Part shown: piece by piece, positions 8,331-15,976 of the stretch
Position numbering within the stretch: the stretch's first letter is position 1
How the letters are laid out: each line of letters begins with the position of its first letter
DNA from: Muribaculaceae bacterium
GTDB taxonomy: Bacteria > Bacteroidota > Bacteroidia > Bacteroidales > Muribaculaceae
Assembly: GCA_029068655.1 (NCBI GenBank)
Contig: JAIECF010000066.1
Span: 1 to 39,858 of the forward strand
Direction: 5' to 3'
DNA: 39,858 bases
Made by a program: the position numbers and the translations under genes
Notes under the pieces: generated by a model
Database searches by the model: none
The model's input: the letters and a program-made list of their open reading frames with translations, nothing else
Told to the model about the DNA's origin: nothing

Positions 8331-10031
8331 ATGATCACCTTTCTGCAATCCCATCCTCTCATACCTCTTTTCCTGACGCTCGGACTTGGCTTCTGGCTGG
8401 GCAAGCTACGGTTTGGATCCTTCTCTCTCGGATCAGTGGCTGCTACACTTATAGTAGGCGTCATAATAGGTCAGTTCGACATTACTATTCCAGATATGGT
8501 GAAGACCGTGTTCTTCCTCTTCTTCCTCTTCTTCCTCTTCTCAGTGGGATATGGTGTAGGACCGCAGTTCTTCCGGGCTTTCAAGGGTAATGGAGTGAAG
8601 ATAGTGGCATTCGCTGCTGTAGCCGCTCTTGTAAGCGCTGGTGTTGTGGTGTTGGCGGCAGAACTTCTCGGTTACAGCAAGGGAGTAGCAGCCGGTCTCT
8701 ATGCAGGGTCGCAGAATGCTTCCGCTTCATTAGGACTGATGACCGACACCTTGAAAGGGATGCCCATTGAGGAATCCACCCGCGATCATATTCTTAAGCT
8801 GATTCCGGCATGTTATGCAGCGACATACGTGCTCGGAACAGTCTTCACTGCATGGTTTTTATCCTCGATGGCACCCAAGATGATAGGGGGCCTGAAAAAA
8901 GTGCAGGCAGACGTGGCCGATATAGAGCAGAAACTCGAAGGTTCCGACACTCCGCTTGGGCCCGGAATGATACCGGCCCGACGTCCGGTAGTCTATCGTG
9001 CCTATGAGGCAACCGACCCATTCTACGGCATTCCACGCTCACCGGCTGAAATAAGAGAACACTATAAGGCGATGAATGTGCGTGTGGTATTCGTGCGTGC
9101 AAGGATCAATGATGTCATTACAGATCCATCCCCAGAAGTAAGAATCTCGCATGGCGATCATATAGTGCTCGGCGGACGTTCAGACGAGATGGCTGCCCTA
9201 CCCTCTCCTCCCGGACCGGAGATAGCGGATCATGAACTTTTGAATTTCGGAGCCGAACGTACTCCTGTGACGATCGCCTCTAAGGATGTTGACAATATGA
9301 CTATTGGTCAGCTTCGCTCACAGGAATATATGGATCGTATAGCTATCGCATCATTGAAAAGAAACGGTCTCTCGCTTCCCGTAAAAAACAACACCCAGTT
9401 AAGCGGAGGCGATGTCATTACTCTCGTTGGTTGGCCATGTGACGTCGCAGCCGCAGCCGACCGGATAGGATACGCTGACCGCGACACCAATGTCACCGAT
9501 ATGGTTTTTGTCGGTCTGGGCATAGCAGTGGGATGTATCGTCGGAGCCTTATCGATAAAGATAAATGGCATTCCTATGGCACTGGGAGTAAGCGTTGGGG
9601 CGCTTTTCTCCGGTCTGGTGCTCGGTTGGTTGCGCTCGAAGCGCCCTTCTTTCGGTCATATACCATCGTCCGCACTATGGATACTGAATAATCTTGGTGT
9701 GAATATGTTTATCTCGGTTTTGGGGCTATCGGCGGGTAGCGCATTGATGGCCGGACTGCATGAGGCGGGTATCGCTATTGTCGGCATAGGCCTGCTTCTG
9801 ACCTTCCTGAGCATAGTCATCAATGTCTTCATCGCCCATAGGATATTCCGGTTCTCAACTCCGGAAGTGCTTGGATGCGTCGCGGGAGCACGATGCAGTG
9901 TGGCATCGATCGGTGCGATCCAGAATGCACTTGGCTCAGACGTGCCGAACCTTTCCTTCACCATCACCTACGCCGTCGCCAATATCACCCTGGTCTTCTC
10001 CTCCCTTATCGTTCTTTTCCTCATCCAGTAG
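8331..10031 (+). CDS. Aspartate:alanine exchanger family transporter (AspT/YidE-like)
   Basis: A 566-residue inner-membrane protein with the AAE-family plan: an N-terminal membrane half (about 1-190) with the AspT/YidE/YbjL duplication (GLGFWLGKLRFGSFSLGSVA), a central cytoplasmic part with two RCK_C (TrkA-C) domains (about 200-375, each ending near GDHIVLGGR and GDVITLVG), and a second membrane half carrying the repeat (LGIAVGCIVGALSIKINGIP, then the conserved CVAGARCSVASIGAIQNALG). Characterised members exchange aspartate for alanine electrogenically, which together with decarboxylation yields a proton gradient. No aspartate decarboxylase gene lies nearby, so the physiological pair is unproven. 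Residues 61-69 are three exact copies of Phe-Phe-Leu encoded by identical 9-bp repeats. Confidence 0.88.
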   Translation: MITFLQSHPLIPLFLTLGLGFWLGKLRFGSFSLGSVAATLIVGVIIGQFDITIPDMVKTVFFLFFLFFLFSVGYGVGPQFFRAFKGNGVKIVAFAAVAALVSAGVVVLAAELLGYSKGVAAGLYAGSQNASASLGLMTDTLKGMPIEESTRDHILKLIPACYAATYVLGTVFTAWFLSSMAPKMIGGLKKVQADVADIEQKLEGSDTPLGPGMIPARRPVVYRAYEATDPFYGIPRSPAEIREHYKAMNVRVVFVRARINDVITDPSPEVRISHGDHIVLGGRSDEMAALPSPPGPEIADHELLNFGAERTPVTIASKDVDNMTIGQLRSQEYMDRIAIASLKRNGLSLPVKNNTQLSGGDVITLVGWPCDVAAAADRIGYADRDTNVTDMVFVGLGIAVGCIVGALSIKINGIPMALGVSVGALFSGLVLGWLRSKRPSFGHIPSSALWILNNLGVNMFISVLGLSAGSALMAGLHEAGIAIVGIGLLLTFLSIVINVFIAHRIFRFSTPEVLGCVAGARCSVASIGAIQNALGSDVPNLSFTITYAVANITLVFSSLIVLFLIQ

Positions 10032-10059
10032 GGACAGTCAAGTCGTCAAACCCTATTGA

Positions 10060-11220
10060 TCATGTAAAATCGTACGCTTTGAATATCGAGCAGAGTCGAT
10101 CTGAAGCGACTGCAGGATCCAACGGATCTTTTCCGATTGTATTGGATCGCCATACTATATCCGGAGAATTTATGCATATCAGACGATGGAATCCGGCCTC
10201 GAGCAACTCCTCATGGTCGCTCACTCGTCCTGCCACAAGCAAAACGGGTATATTCCTCTTCTTACCTCGCTGCAGGATCTCAAATGGTATCTTTCCCATA
10301 AGGGTCTGACGATCGGAACTACCTTCACCTGTAATGATAAGGTCTATGCCGGCAAGTTCATTATCAAATCCGATGATATCGAGAAGTGTCGAGGCTCCTT
10401 TCTGTATATGTGCACCGGCAAGAGCAAATAGCCCCCCGCCTGCCCCTCCGGCGGCTCCGCTACCCGGCACTTGATTAAGGTCTATTCCGGTTTTTTCTAT
10501 AATCAGTTTCCTTACATGTTCCATCCCCTCTTCAAGGATTTTTACTTCTTCTTCATCAGCTCCTTTCTGCGGACCGAAAACACGGGGAGCTCCGTGAGCT
10601 CCGGTAAACGGTGCATCCACATCGCATAGCAAGGTAAGCTTAAGTTTGGCTATCCTCTCTTTAAAAGGCCCCGTAAATTCAATATCCGCAACCTCGGAAA
10701 GCCTCCGACCGGTGAACGGCCGAGGAAGTATATTACCTTCGGTGTCAATCAACCTCAGACCCATTGCCTGCAAAGCACCAAGTCCGGCATCGACAGTCGC
10801 GGACCCCCCAAGACCAAGCATTATGTCATAGATACCGGATTTAAGAGCATCATTAATCATTTGTCCAACTCCATAACTCGAAGCATGGAGTGGGTTTCTT
10901 CTATTTTCTTCTATGAGAGTCAAACCCGCGGCGGCAGCAAACTCCATGCTTGCATGCCACCCTGCACTATTTTTATATCTGTACCACTTTGACTCTATTT
11001 CTTCACCAAGCGGACCTATCACATTACAATGACAATAATCACCGCTTCGCAAACCATTAGCCACCATCTCCACCATTCCCTCACCTCCGTCGGAAACAGG
11101 AAGGAAGACTGCCTTTATGTCGGGATGAGTCTCTTCCAGACCTCCGGCGACATAAAGAGATGCATAATATGATGAAAGGCATCCTTTCATCGAATCCATT
11201 GCCACCAATACATTCTTCAT
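10060..11220 (-). CDS. Glycerate kinase (GK-I family)
   Basis: A 386-residue cytoplasmic kinase of the glycerate kinase type 1 family (GlxK/GarK), phosphorylating D-glycerate to 2- or 3-phosphoglycerate. Typical signatures are the start VLVAMDSMKGCLSS, the glycine loop IMLGLGGSATVDAGLGALQA (about 134-153), the substrate-site motif VFGPQKGA and the late ITGEGSSDRQTLMGK (about 294-308). Its ATG overlaps the stop of the Nudix gene (ATGA at 11217-11220), so the two are translationally coupled. It is the last gene of a minus-strand group that may start at the SGNH hydrolase. Downstream it converges on the AspT gene with only 28 nt between the stops and no good terminator. Confidence 0.92.
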   Translation of the reverse strand: MKNVLVAMDSMKGCLSSYYASLYVAGGLEETHPDIKAVFLPVSDGGEGMVEMVANGLRSGDYCHCNVIGPLGEEIESKWYRYKNSAGWHASMEFAAAAGLTLIEENRRNPLHASSYGVGQMINDALKSGIYDIMLGLGGSATVDAGLGALQAMGLRLIDTEGNILPRPFTGRRLSEVADIEFTGPFKERIAKLKLTLLCDVDAPFTGAHGAPRVFGPQKGADEEEVKILEEGMEHVRKLIIEKTGIDLNQVPGSGAAGGAGGGLFALAGAHIQKGASTLLDIIGFDNELAGIDLIITGEGSSDRQTLMGKIPFEILQRGKKRNIPVLLVAGRVSDHEELLEAGFHRLICINSPDIVWRSNTIGKDPLDPAVASDRLCSIFKAYDFT

Positions 11221-11717
11221 GTCAATCCCAATAAAGTCAATTCTTGTCGAAGGTTAGGAGTAAGCTCTTCACTCTTCTCATACAATTCTTCAGGGGTCCA
11301 CCATCTGCCTCCGTCAAGTTCATCGCTCGGATGCAGATCGGCAGGATCAACAACAGCCTTAAAACTGTTTACGAGTTCACGCTCACGATCAGATTCAAAT
11401 ACATAGCTTTTCACATGAACCGGTGTGAAATCAGTTAGACCGAGTTCTTCTTTTGCCTCACGCCTAAGGGCAACATCGACGTTCTCGCCGAAGTCGACAT
11501 GCCCGCCAACAGCCGTATCCCATTTGCCAGGCTGGATATCCTTCCATTTAGGACGGTGCTGAAGGAAGAGTCGTCCTTCAGTATCGAATACATGCAGATG
11601 CACCACAGGATGGAGCAGTCTGCTACCCCCATGGCACTCTCCTCTCGTAGCCTTCCCGATTACATTCCCGGCTTCATCCACCACCGGAAATATCTCTTCA
11701 CTGTTATCCTTATTCAT
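11217..11717 (-). CDS. Nudix hydrolase (IPP isomerase-like/YfcD-like)
   Basis: A 166-residue Nudix protein. The Nudix box GX5EX7REUXEEXGU is complete at about 92-114 (GHVDFGE, seven residues, then REAKEELGL). The flanking features, LHPVVHLHVFDTEGRLFLQH before it and LDGGRWWTPEELY after it, resemble the YfcD/IPP-isomerase-like branch, whose natural substrates are mostly unknown. The gene is 30 nt downstream of the SGNH hydrolase gene and overlaps the glycerate kinase start by 4 nt. Fusion of function with glycerate metabolism is not evident; I would not assign a substrate. Confidence 0.88.
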   Translation of the reverse strand: MNKDNSEEIFPVVDEAGNVIGKATRGECHGGSRLLHPVVHLHVFDTEGRLFLQHRPKWKDIQPGKWDTAVGGHVDFGENVDVALRREAKEELGLTDFTPVHVKSYVFESDRERELVNSFKAVVDPADLHPSDELDGGRWWTPEELYEKSEELTPNLRQELTLLGLT

Positions 11718-11747
11718 TCCTGTCAGGAACTCTTTAATATATAATCT

Positions 11748-12926
11748 TTAATCTTTAGATAATACTTCTGCGGCAAATTTGCCCATAGCCTCGTAGCCGG
11801 CGGGATTCAGGTGTAGCCAATCGTCGGAATATTCCGGACGCAGTGCAGACGGATTCTGCGGATCCCTGACTGCCGTGTCGAAATCTATTACTCCGTCGAC
11901 ATCCTTGTTCGCGCGTATCCAATCGTTGAGGGTAAGGCGAGCAGCCTCGCTGAAGTGATCTTCATAGAAGCTTTTACTGTATGGAGTGATCGTGGCGAGA
12001 TATACTTTCTTTCCAGCCTTCTTACTCTTGGCGATAAAGGAGGAGTAGGCTTCTATGATATCATTTACTATCTCCTGATGATTGGGTCGCTTGCCTCCAA
12101 TATCGTTCACTCCTTCGAAAATCACTACAGATGTCACTCCCGACTGCCCAAGCACATCGCGGTCAAAACGGACCACAGCCGGTTCGCTGAGCCCTCCGTT
12201 TACTACTGCATTACCTCCTATTCCAAGGTTAAGCACTCCGACATTTCCTCCGAGGGCTTTTGCCATAAAGTCGGGCCAGCGGTTCTGCATGTTAGTGGTA
12301 CTTCCCCTTCCGTCAGTGATAGAGTTGCCTATGATCGCCACACATTCTGCGGGCTTATCCGTCTGCACGTCGATACATGATATATTATACCAGTGGTCGA
12401 GTTTTTCAGCATCGGTGAATCTTGTCTTTGGCTTAGCCTCTCCGTCGATGATATATGATGTGGTGCGCGAGCCCCTGTGTGATGAAGCGTTCACCGGAGT
12501 ATTATCGCCATAGTTGATTGTGATGGCAAGTCGCTGTAACGGCTGCAGATCATATTTTACATCATCGCTGTATATAGCCTCTCCCGGAGCGATCGTCACC
12601 GATTTCTTTCCGCCAAAGGTAAGATACTTAGCTGACTTTACATCAATATCACACGAGTCAGCAGCATTTGCGATAAACACTGACTTTATCTCCACCGGCT
12701 CCTTGCTTTGGATGTTGCTGAGCTGCATACGGAGCACGTCGCCGGGTATCGACACTTGCACTATCTCACGCAGCGCACGGCTCGAAAGGCTCGACTTCGG
12801 CATGTCGCCGGGACCTGTGAACTCAACAGCGGTTGCCCACGTGCCGGTCCATGTTTTCTCAGCATCCTGAGCCATTACGCCAAAGACGCAAGAGAGAGAG
12901 ATTAAAGGAAGAAACAATCTTTTCAT
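11748..12926 (-). CDS. Secreted SGNH/GDSL hydrolase
   Basis: A 392-residue exported protein with a signal peptide (about 1-19, cleavage after VMA). A beta-rich N-terminal region (about 25-185) precedes an SGNH hydrolase domain. All four blocks can be seen: block I IGNSITDG with nucleophile Ser202, block II GIGGNAVVNGG, block III FEGVNDIGG, and block V DWLHLNPAGY with Asp369 and His372. Such proteins usually remove acetyl or other acyl groups from polysaccharides, which fits the carbohydrate-active setting, but no polysaccharide-utilisation locus (SusC/D) is visible here. A good promoter lies at 13027-13058 with an untranslated leader of roughly 95 nt. Confidence 0.87.
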   Translation of the reverse strand: MKRLFLPLISLSCVFGVMAQDAEKTWTGTWATAVEFTGPGDMPKSSLSSRALREIVQVSIPGDVLRMQLSNIQSKEPVEIKSVFIANAADSCDIDVKSAKYLTFGGKKSVTIAPGEAIYSDDVKYDLQPLQRLAITINYGDNTPVNASSHRGSRTTSYIIDGEAKPKTRFTDAEKLDHWYNISCIDVQTDKPAECVAIIGNSITDGRGSTTNMQNRWPDFMAKALGGNVGVLNLGIGGNAVVNGGLSEPAVVRFDRDVLGQSGVTSVVIFEGVNDIGGKRPNHQEIVNDIIEAYSSFIAKSKKAGKKVYLATITPYSKSFYEDHFSEAARLTLNDWIRANKDVDGVIDFDTAVRDPQNPSALRPEYSDDWLHLNPAGYEAMGKFAAEVLSKD

Positions 12927-13026
12927 GCTGTATTTTGATTTAAGTTTTTAGTCTTATTTATTAGAGTGACCTAATCAATTTTTAATGGATTGATCAAATC
13001 TTATTTGATCCTTATATATTGCGTTA

Positions 13027-13058
13027 CAAATTTAATCATAAAATCCCGATTACACAAT
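13027..13058 (-). promoter_or_regulatory. Promoter of the SGNH hydrolase gene
   Basis: On the minus strand ATTG (13058-13055) is followed after 20 nt by TAAATTTG (13034-13027), a full -7 match. It lies immediately after the DUF1349 terminator, so the SGNH gene is a separate transcription unit. Confidence 0.65.
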
Positions 13059-13103
13059 AAAAAATCATTTCCGATCAGCCCAGTGCCTGAGACAGATCGG
13101 AAA
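13059..13103 (-). terminator. Intrinsic terminator of the DUF1349 gene
   Basis: TTTCCGATC (13068-13076) pairs perfectly with GATCGGAAA (13095-13103) around an 18-nt loop. On the minus strand a T6 run (13064-13059) follows three bases later. It lies 42 nt past the DUF1349 stop codon. Confidence 0.75.
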
Positions 13104-13145
13104 TAAAATCAATTCTTATATCGTAAACCTATAGAAGCCCGCTTT

Positions 13146-13799
13146 TTACTCAGCATTATTTTTCAGCCAGTCTGTCCTTACCTTGTCAGGAAGATGGGCC
13201 ACCTTAAAATCAGAGAACGATGCCTTGAAGCCATTGCCATCCGGGCAAGCTGCAAACATACCGATCTTCACAGGATGGTTTGCCTCTATCCAGGCATTGC
13301 GCATCATATGATAGTCCTTGTCATCGAAAGAGTAGAAGATCTCAATTGCGTCGAGCCGCCTGACTGCCTTGATCCATATGAAGTCAACAGGTCGGTCAAG
13401 CGCAATGACGCTCCAGTCGGATGTCTTGTGAGTGACTACAGTGCTGAGATTATATTTTCCGTCGACATATTCAATTCCGGTCTTGATATAGTTCTCATGG
13501 TCGAGCCGAATCATCATTCCGGCCTGGTCAAACCTGACCTTGTAGTCTCCGGAAACCTTAACTTTAGCCTCAAACTCCCCACCGTATTCAGCATAATAAA
13601 AAGGTGCGTCGTCGACCGTGAATCCATAGTGTGATATGCGCCAGTAGTCGCTGTTGGGCGTGACATCCATGGTGAGTGTACCACCGTTGATATTCCAGTT
13701 TTCCGGCTCGTTAAACCAGTTCATCTTCTCCAGAGTCTGCGCTCCGGTATTCATGGTGGCCATGAACGTGCAGATAAATAGAATCAGTTTAGTCTTCAT
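13146..13799 (-). CDS. Secreted DUF1349 (concanavalin-like fold) protein
   Basis: A 217-residue protein with a signal peptide (about 1-20, cleavage after TGA or nearby) followed by a DUF1349-type jelly-roll domain: NWFNEPENWNINGGTLTMDV, the central GGEFEAKVKVSGDYKVRFDQ and the late MRNAWIEANHPVKIGMFAAC are characteristic. The family has a concanavalin/lectin-like fold and is often found with carbohydrate metabolism; no catalytic function is established. The gene is divergent from the LuxR-type regulator with only 63 bp between start codons and shares an overlapping promoter with it, so the regulator is a good candidate to control it. Confidence 0.82.
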   Translation of the reverse strand: MKTKLILFICTFMATMNTGAQTLEKMNWFNEPENWNINGGTLTMDVTPNSDYWRISHYGFTVDDAPFYYAEYGGEFEAKVKVSGDYKVRFDQAGMMIRLDHENYIKTGIEYVDGKYNLSTVVTHKTSDWSVIALDRPVDFIWIKAVRRLDAIEIFYSFDDKDYHMMRNAWIEANHPVKIGMFAACPDGNGFKASFSDFKVAHLPDKVRTDWLKNNAE

Positions 13800-13865
13800 T
13801 TTTGTATATGACCATTAATTTAATTAACTTTGCAAAGTTAACAACAAAACGGAGAATAGGCAATG
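13797..13865. promoter_or_regulatory. Overlapping divergent promoters on an 18-bp palindrome
   Basis: TTAACTTTGCAAAGTTAA (13824-13841) is a perfect palindrome containing TAACTTTG on both strands (13825-13832 plus; 13840-13833 minus). Each is a complete -7 box. The plus-strand TTTG -33 box is at 13801-13804 (20-nt spacer), next to the DUF1349 start codon. The minus-strand ATTG box is at 13864-13861 (20-nt spacer), overlapping the regulator start codon. RNA polymerase could occupy only one direction at a time. Confidence 0.75.
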
Positions 13866-14621
13866 GTCATAAATAACCATTTTGAATCGAACAGAAAGAA
13901 ACTTGACGGACTTCTACGCACCGACAATACCTATGCCGATCTTACGGCCTTGCAGAGATTGCGGAATTATGCCGAAACGATGGCTGAGATCGAAAACGTA
14001 ATTGTTGTAGTAAGTGATATGGCAAATGGTAAAAGCCATATCTCAGCCGGCGAATTTGCCCGTAGTCTTGGAATATCCGATTATCAGCATGAAGATTCCA
14101 TTTGGGAAAACAGAATTCTTTCACTGATGTCGGCTGAGGAACAGGAAGCTAAGTATATTGCGGAACTCAGTTTTTTTCATTTCGTCAAGCATCAGCCTAA
14201 AAATAGAAAGGGAAACTACCATCTGCTCTCGAAATTGAGATTTCGTTTCGGCGACGGGAGTCTACATGATGTGTTCCATCGTATGCACTATATATATGAC
14301 GATGGGCGTAACAACGTAAGATATGCGGTATGCATCTATGGACCATTATCCTTCGACTTCAAAGGCCGAAGCATGATAGTGAATTCAGTCACCGGCATTA
14401 CAGAAGAAATTACTCCGGCTGGAAGAGATGCTATTCTGAGCAAGCGTGAGCGTCAGGTTCTCAGTCTTATAGACACCGGAATGAAGAGTGCGGAAATAGC
14501 CGATAAATTGAATATCAGCACACATACAGTAAGCCGGCACAGACAGGAAATAATCAAAAAGCTTCAGGTGAAAAACACCCACGAGGCTTGCCGAATCGCC
14601 AAATCAATGGAACTAATCTGA
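13863..14621 (+). CDS. LuxR-type helix-turn-helix transcriptional regulator
   Basis: A 252-residue cytoplasmic regulator. The C-terminal part (about 190-250) is a GerE/LuxR helix-turn-helix: LSKRERQVLSLIDTGMKSAE followed by IADKLNISTHTVSRHRQEII and KKLQVKNT, with the conserved E, G, T-V and K residues of the family. The N-terminal 185 residues are not a receiver domain (no phospho-acceptor Asp pattern) and look PAS-like, a common arrangement in Bacteroidota. Ligand unknown. It is divergent from the DUF1349 gene and its own start codon overlaps the -33 region of that gene's promoter, which suggests autoregulation combined with control of the neighbour. Start at 13863 is supported by GGAG 10 nt upstream. 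Confidence 0.85.
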   Translation: MVINNHFESNRKKLDGLLRTDNTYADLTALQRLRNYAETMAEIENVIVVVSDMANGKSHISAGEFARSLGISDYQHEDSIWENRILSLMSAEEQEAKYIAELSFFHFVKHQPKNRKGNYHLLSKLRFRFGDGSLHDVFHRMHYIYDDGRNNVRYAVCIYGPLSFDFKGRSMIVNSVTGITEEITPAGRDAILSKRERQVLSLIDTGMKSAEIADKLNISTHTVSRHRQEIIKKLQVKNTHEACRIAKSMELI

Positions 14622-14643
14622 CAAATAAGATCAATCTTATTTG
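14622..14643. terminator. Hairpin between convergent regulator and exporter genes
   Basis: CAAATAAGAT and ATCTTATTTG (14622-14631, 14634-14643) form a perfect 10-bp inverted repeat with a 2-nt centre, starting directly after the regulator stop codon and spanning the exporter stop codon. It is AT-rich and lacks a clean T-run, so it is a weak or bidirectional terminator at best. Confidence 0.45.
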
Positions 14644-15800
14644 CGGCACCGCAGGCATACTATAGAGAGTAAAAGACATATGGCTGAGCAGATTATGATC
14701 AGAACTGAAGAAGTGCGCAGAATATCTCCAATTCCAACTAATGGCGACACCATTCCACCGAAAAGGAAACCCACCGCTCCGAAAATTGCTGAAGCGGAGC
14801 CCGGGGATTGACGCCCTTCATCCATGGCGAGGGTTGTGGAAGAAGAGAACACAAGTCCAAGGCCAAGCACGATCAGCAGCATAGTAACTTCATATGTGGT
14901 AAAGGTATTGAAGCATATAATTCCTATAAATTGCAACAAACCGCACGCCGACATTATAATGGCACCTGTCAGCATCGCATATCGAAGAGTCTTGAACTTT
15001 ATGGCTAAAGCCGAACCAAGGCCGATCCCTATCGCATTGACAGCAAAGACAAGGGAAAAGATCAATTCGGAGTAGCCGAAATGATTCTGGATTATGAACG
15101 AGGCTGAAGAGATGTAGGAAAACAACACTCCATTTGCAAAGCCAGAGAGAACCACATAAAACACGAAATACCTTATCTTGAAGAGCTGGGTAAAGCTACG
15201 CACCAGCGGGCCGTATCCATCCTTAATACGGCGGTCATCGGGAAGGGACTCTCTAAACCATAACGAACAAATGGCAAGAGCCAGTCCGAGACCCAAAAGA
15301 ATCCAGAATATACCCTGCCACCCTATGGATTCGGCAACCAGACCGCCGACCACAGGTGCTGAAACAGGCGCTATCCCATTGACTGCTCCAATCAGCGCCA
15401 TAGCCTTGGCCAGTTCCCGACCGGAAAAACAATCTGTAGCCACTGAACGAGACAAGACTATCGCTCCGGCTCCCCCAAGTCCCTGCACAAATCGGCACAA
15501 ATTGAAGAAATCCATTGCCTTAGAGTAGATTATACCTACTGTTGCCAATGCAAACAACAATAGAGCTGACATCAGGATTTTCTTACGGCCATACCGGTCG
15601 CTTATCGGGCCGAAAAACAACTGCCCGACTGCCAGGCCAAGCATGCTCATTGTTAGCCCCAACTGAACCATAGATGGAGAAGTATGAAAGACTTCAGTCA
15701 TTGAAGGAAGCGTAGGCAGATACATATCGGTGACAAACGGACCGAAACCGCATAACAGACCCAACAGTGTCAAAAGAAAGATATAGTATCCTTTACTCAT
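14637..15800 (-). CDS. Bcr/CflA-family multidrug exporter (MFS)
   Basis: About 387 residues with twelve predicted membrane helices. The start resembles Bcr/CflA drug:proton antiporters: FGPFVTDMYLPTLPSMTEVF in helix 1 and the loop 2-3 motif GPISDRYGRKKILM. Motif C-like glycine/proline-rich sequence appears in helix 5 (AVNGIAPVSAPVVGG). The frame is open upstream to 15863, but those 21 residues are polar and irregular, so I prefer the ATG at 15800 just before the first helix. It is a single gene convergent with the LuxR regulator. Members export bicyclomycin, chloramphenicol, sulfonamides or dipeptides; the substrate here is unknown. Confidence 0.88.
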   Translation of the reverse strand: MSKGYYIFLLTLLGLLCGFGPFVTDMYLPTLPSMTEVFHTSPSMVQLGLTMSMLGLAVGQLFFGPISDRYGRKKILMSALLLFALATVGIIYSKAMDFFNLCRFVQGLGGAGAIVLSRSVATDCFSGRELAKAMALIGAVNGIAPVSAPVVGGLVAESIGWQGIFWILLGLGLALAICSLWFRESLPDDRRIKDGYGPLVRSFTQLFKIRYFVFYVVLSGFANGVLFSYISSASFIIQNHFGYSELIFSLVFAVNAIGIGLGSALAIKFKTLRYAMLTGAIIMSACGLLQFIGIICFNTFTTYEVTMLLIVLGLGLVFSSSTTLAMDEGRQSPGSASAIFGAVGFLFGGMVSPLVGIGDILRTSSVLIIICSAICLLLSIVCLRCRK

Positions 15801-15913
15801 GATTGTATATATCCTTAAGTAGAAATTTGCCATCAAACTATATCTATAACAACGGAAAACCAAATACTATCATAATGACTAACAGTAATCATGAAGCATA
15901 TACTCACATTTTT

Positions 15914-15945
15914 ATTGCCGAATCTGAAATTTTTCATTAAATTTG
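15914..15945 (+). promoter_or_regulatory. Promoter of the GH95 gene
   Basis: ATTG (15914-15917) followed after 20 nt by TAAATTTG (15938-15945), a full -7 match, 31 nt before the start codon. Confidence 0.65.
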
Positions 15946-15976
15946 CATTCAGAATCAAGAACCCAACAACTTCACC

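Noticed and set aside
10029..10055. TAGGG/CCCTA inverted repeat between the exchanger and glycerate kinase stops as a terminator
   Set aside because: Only five base pairs, long loop and no T-run.
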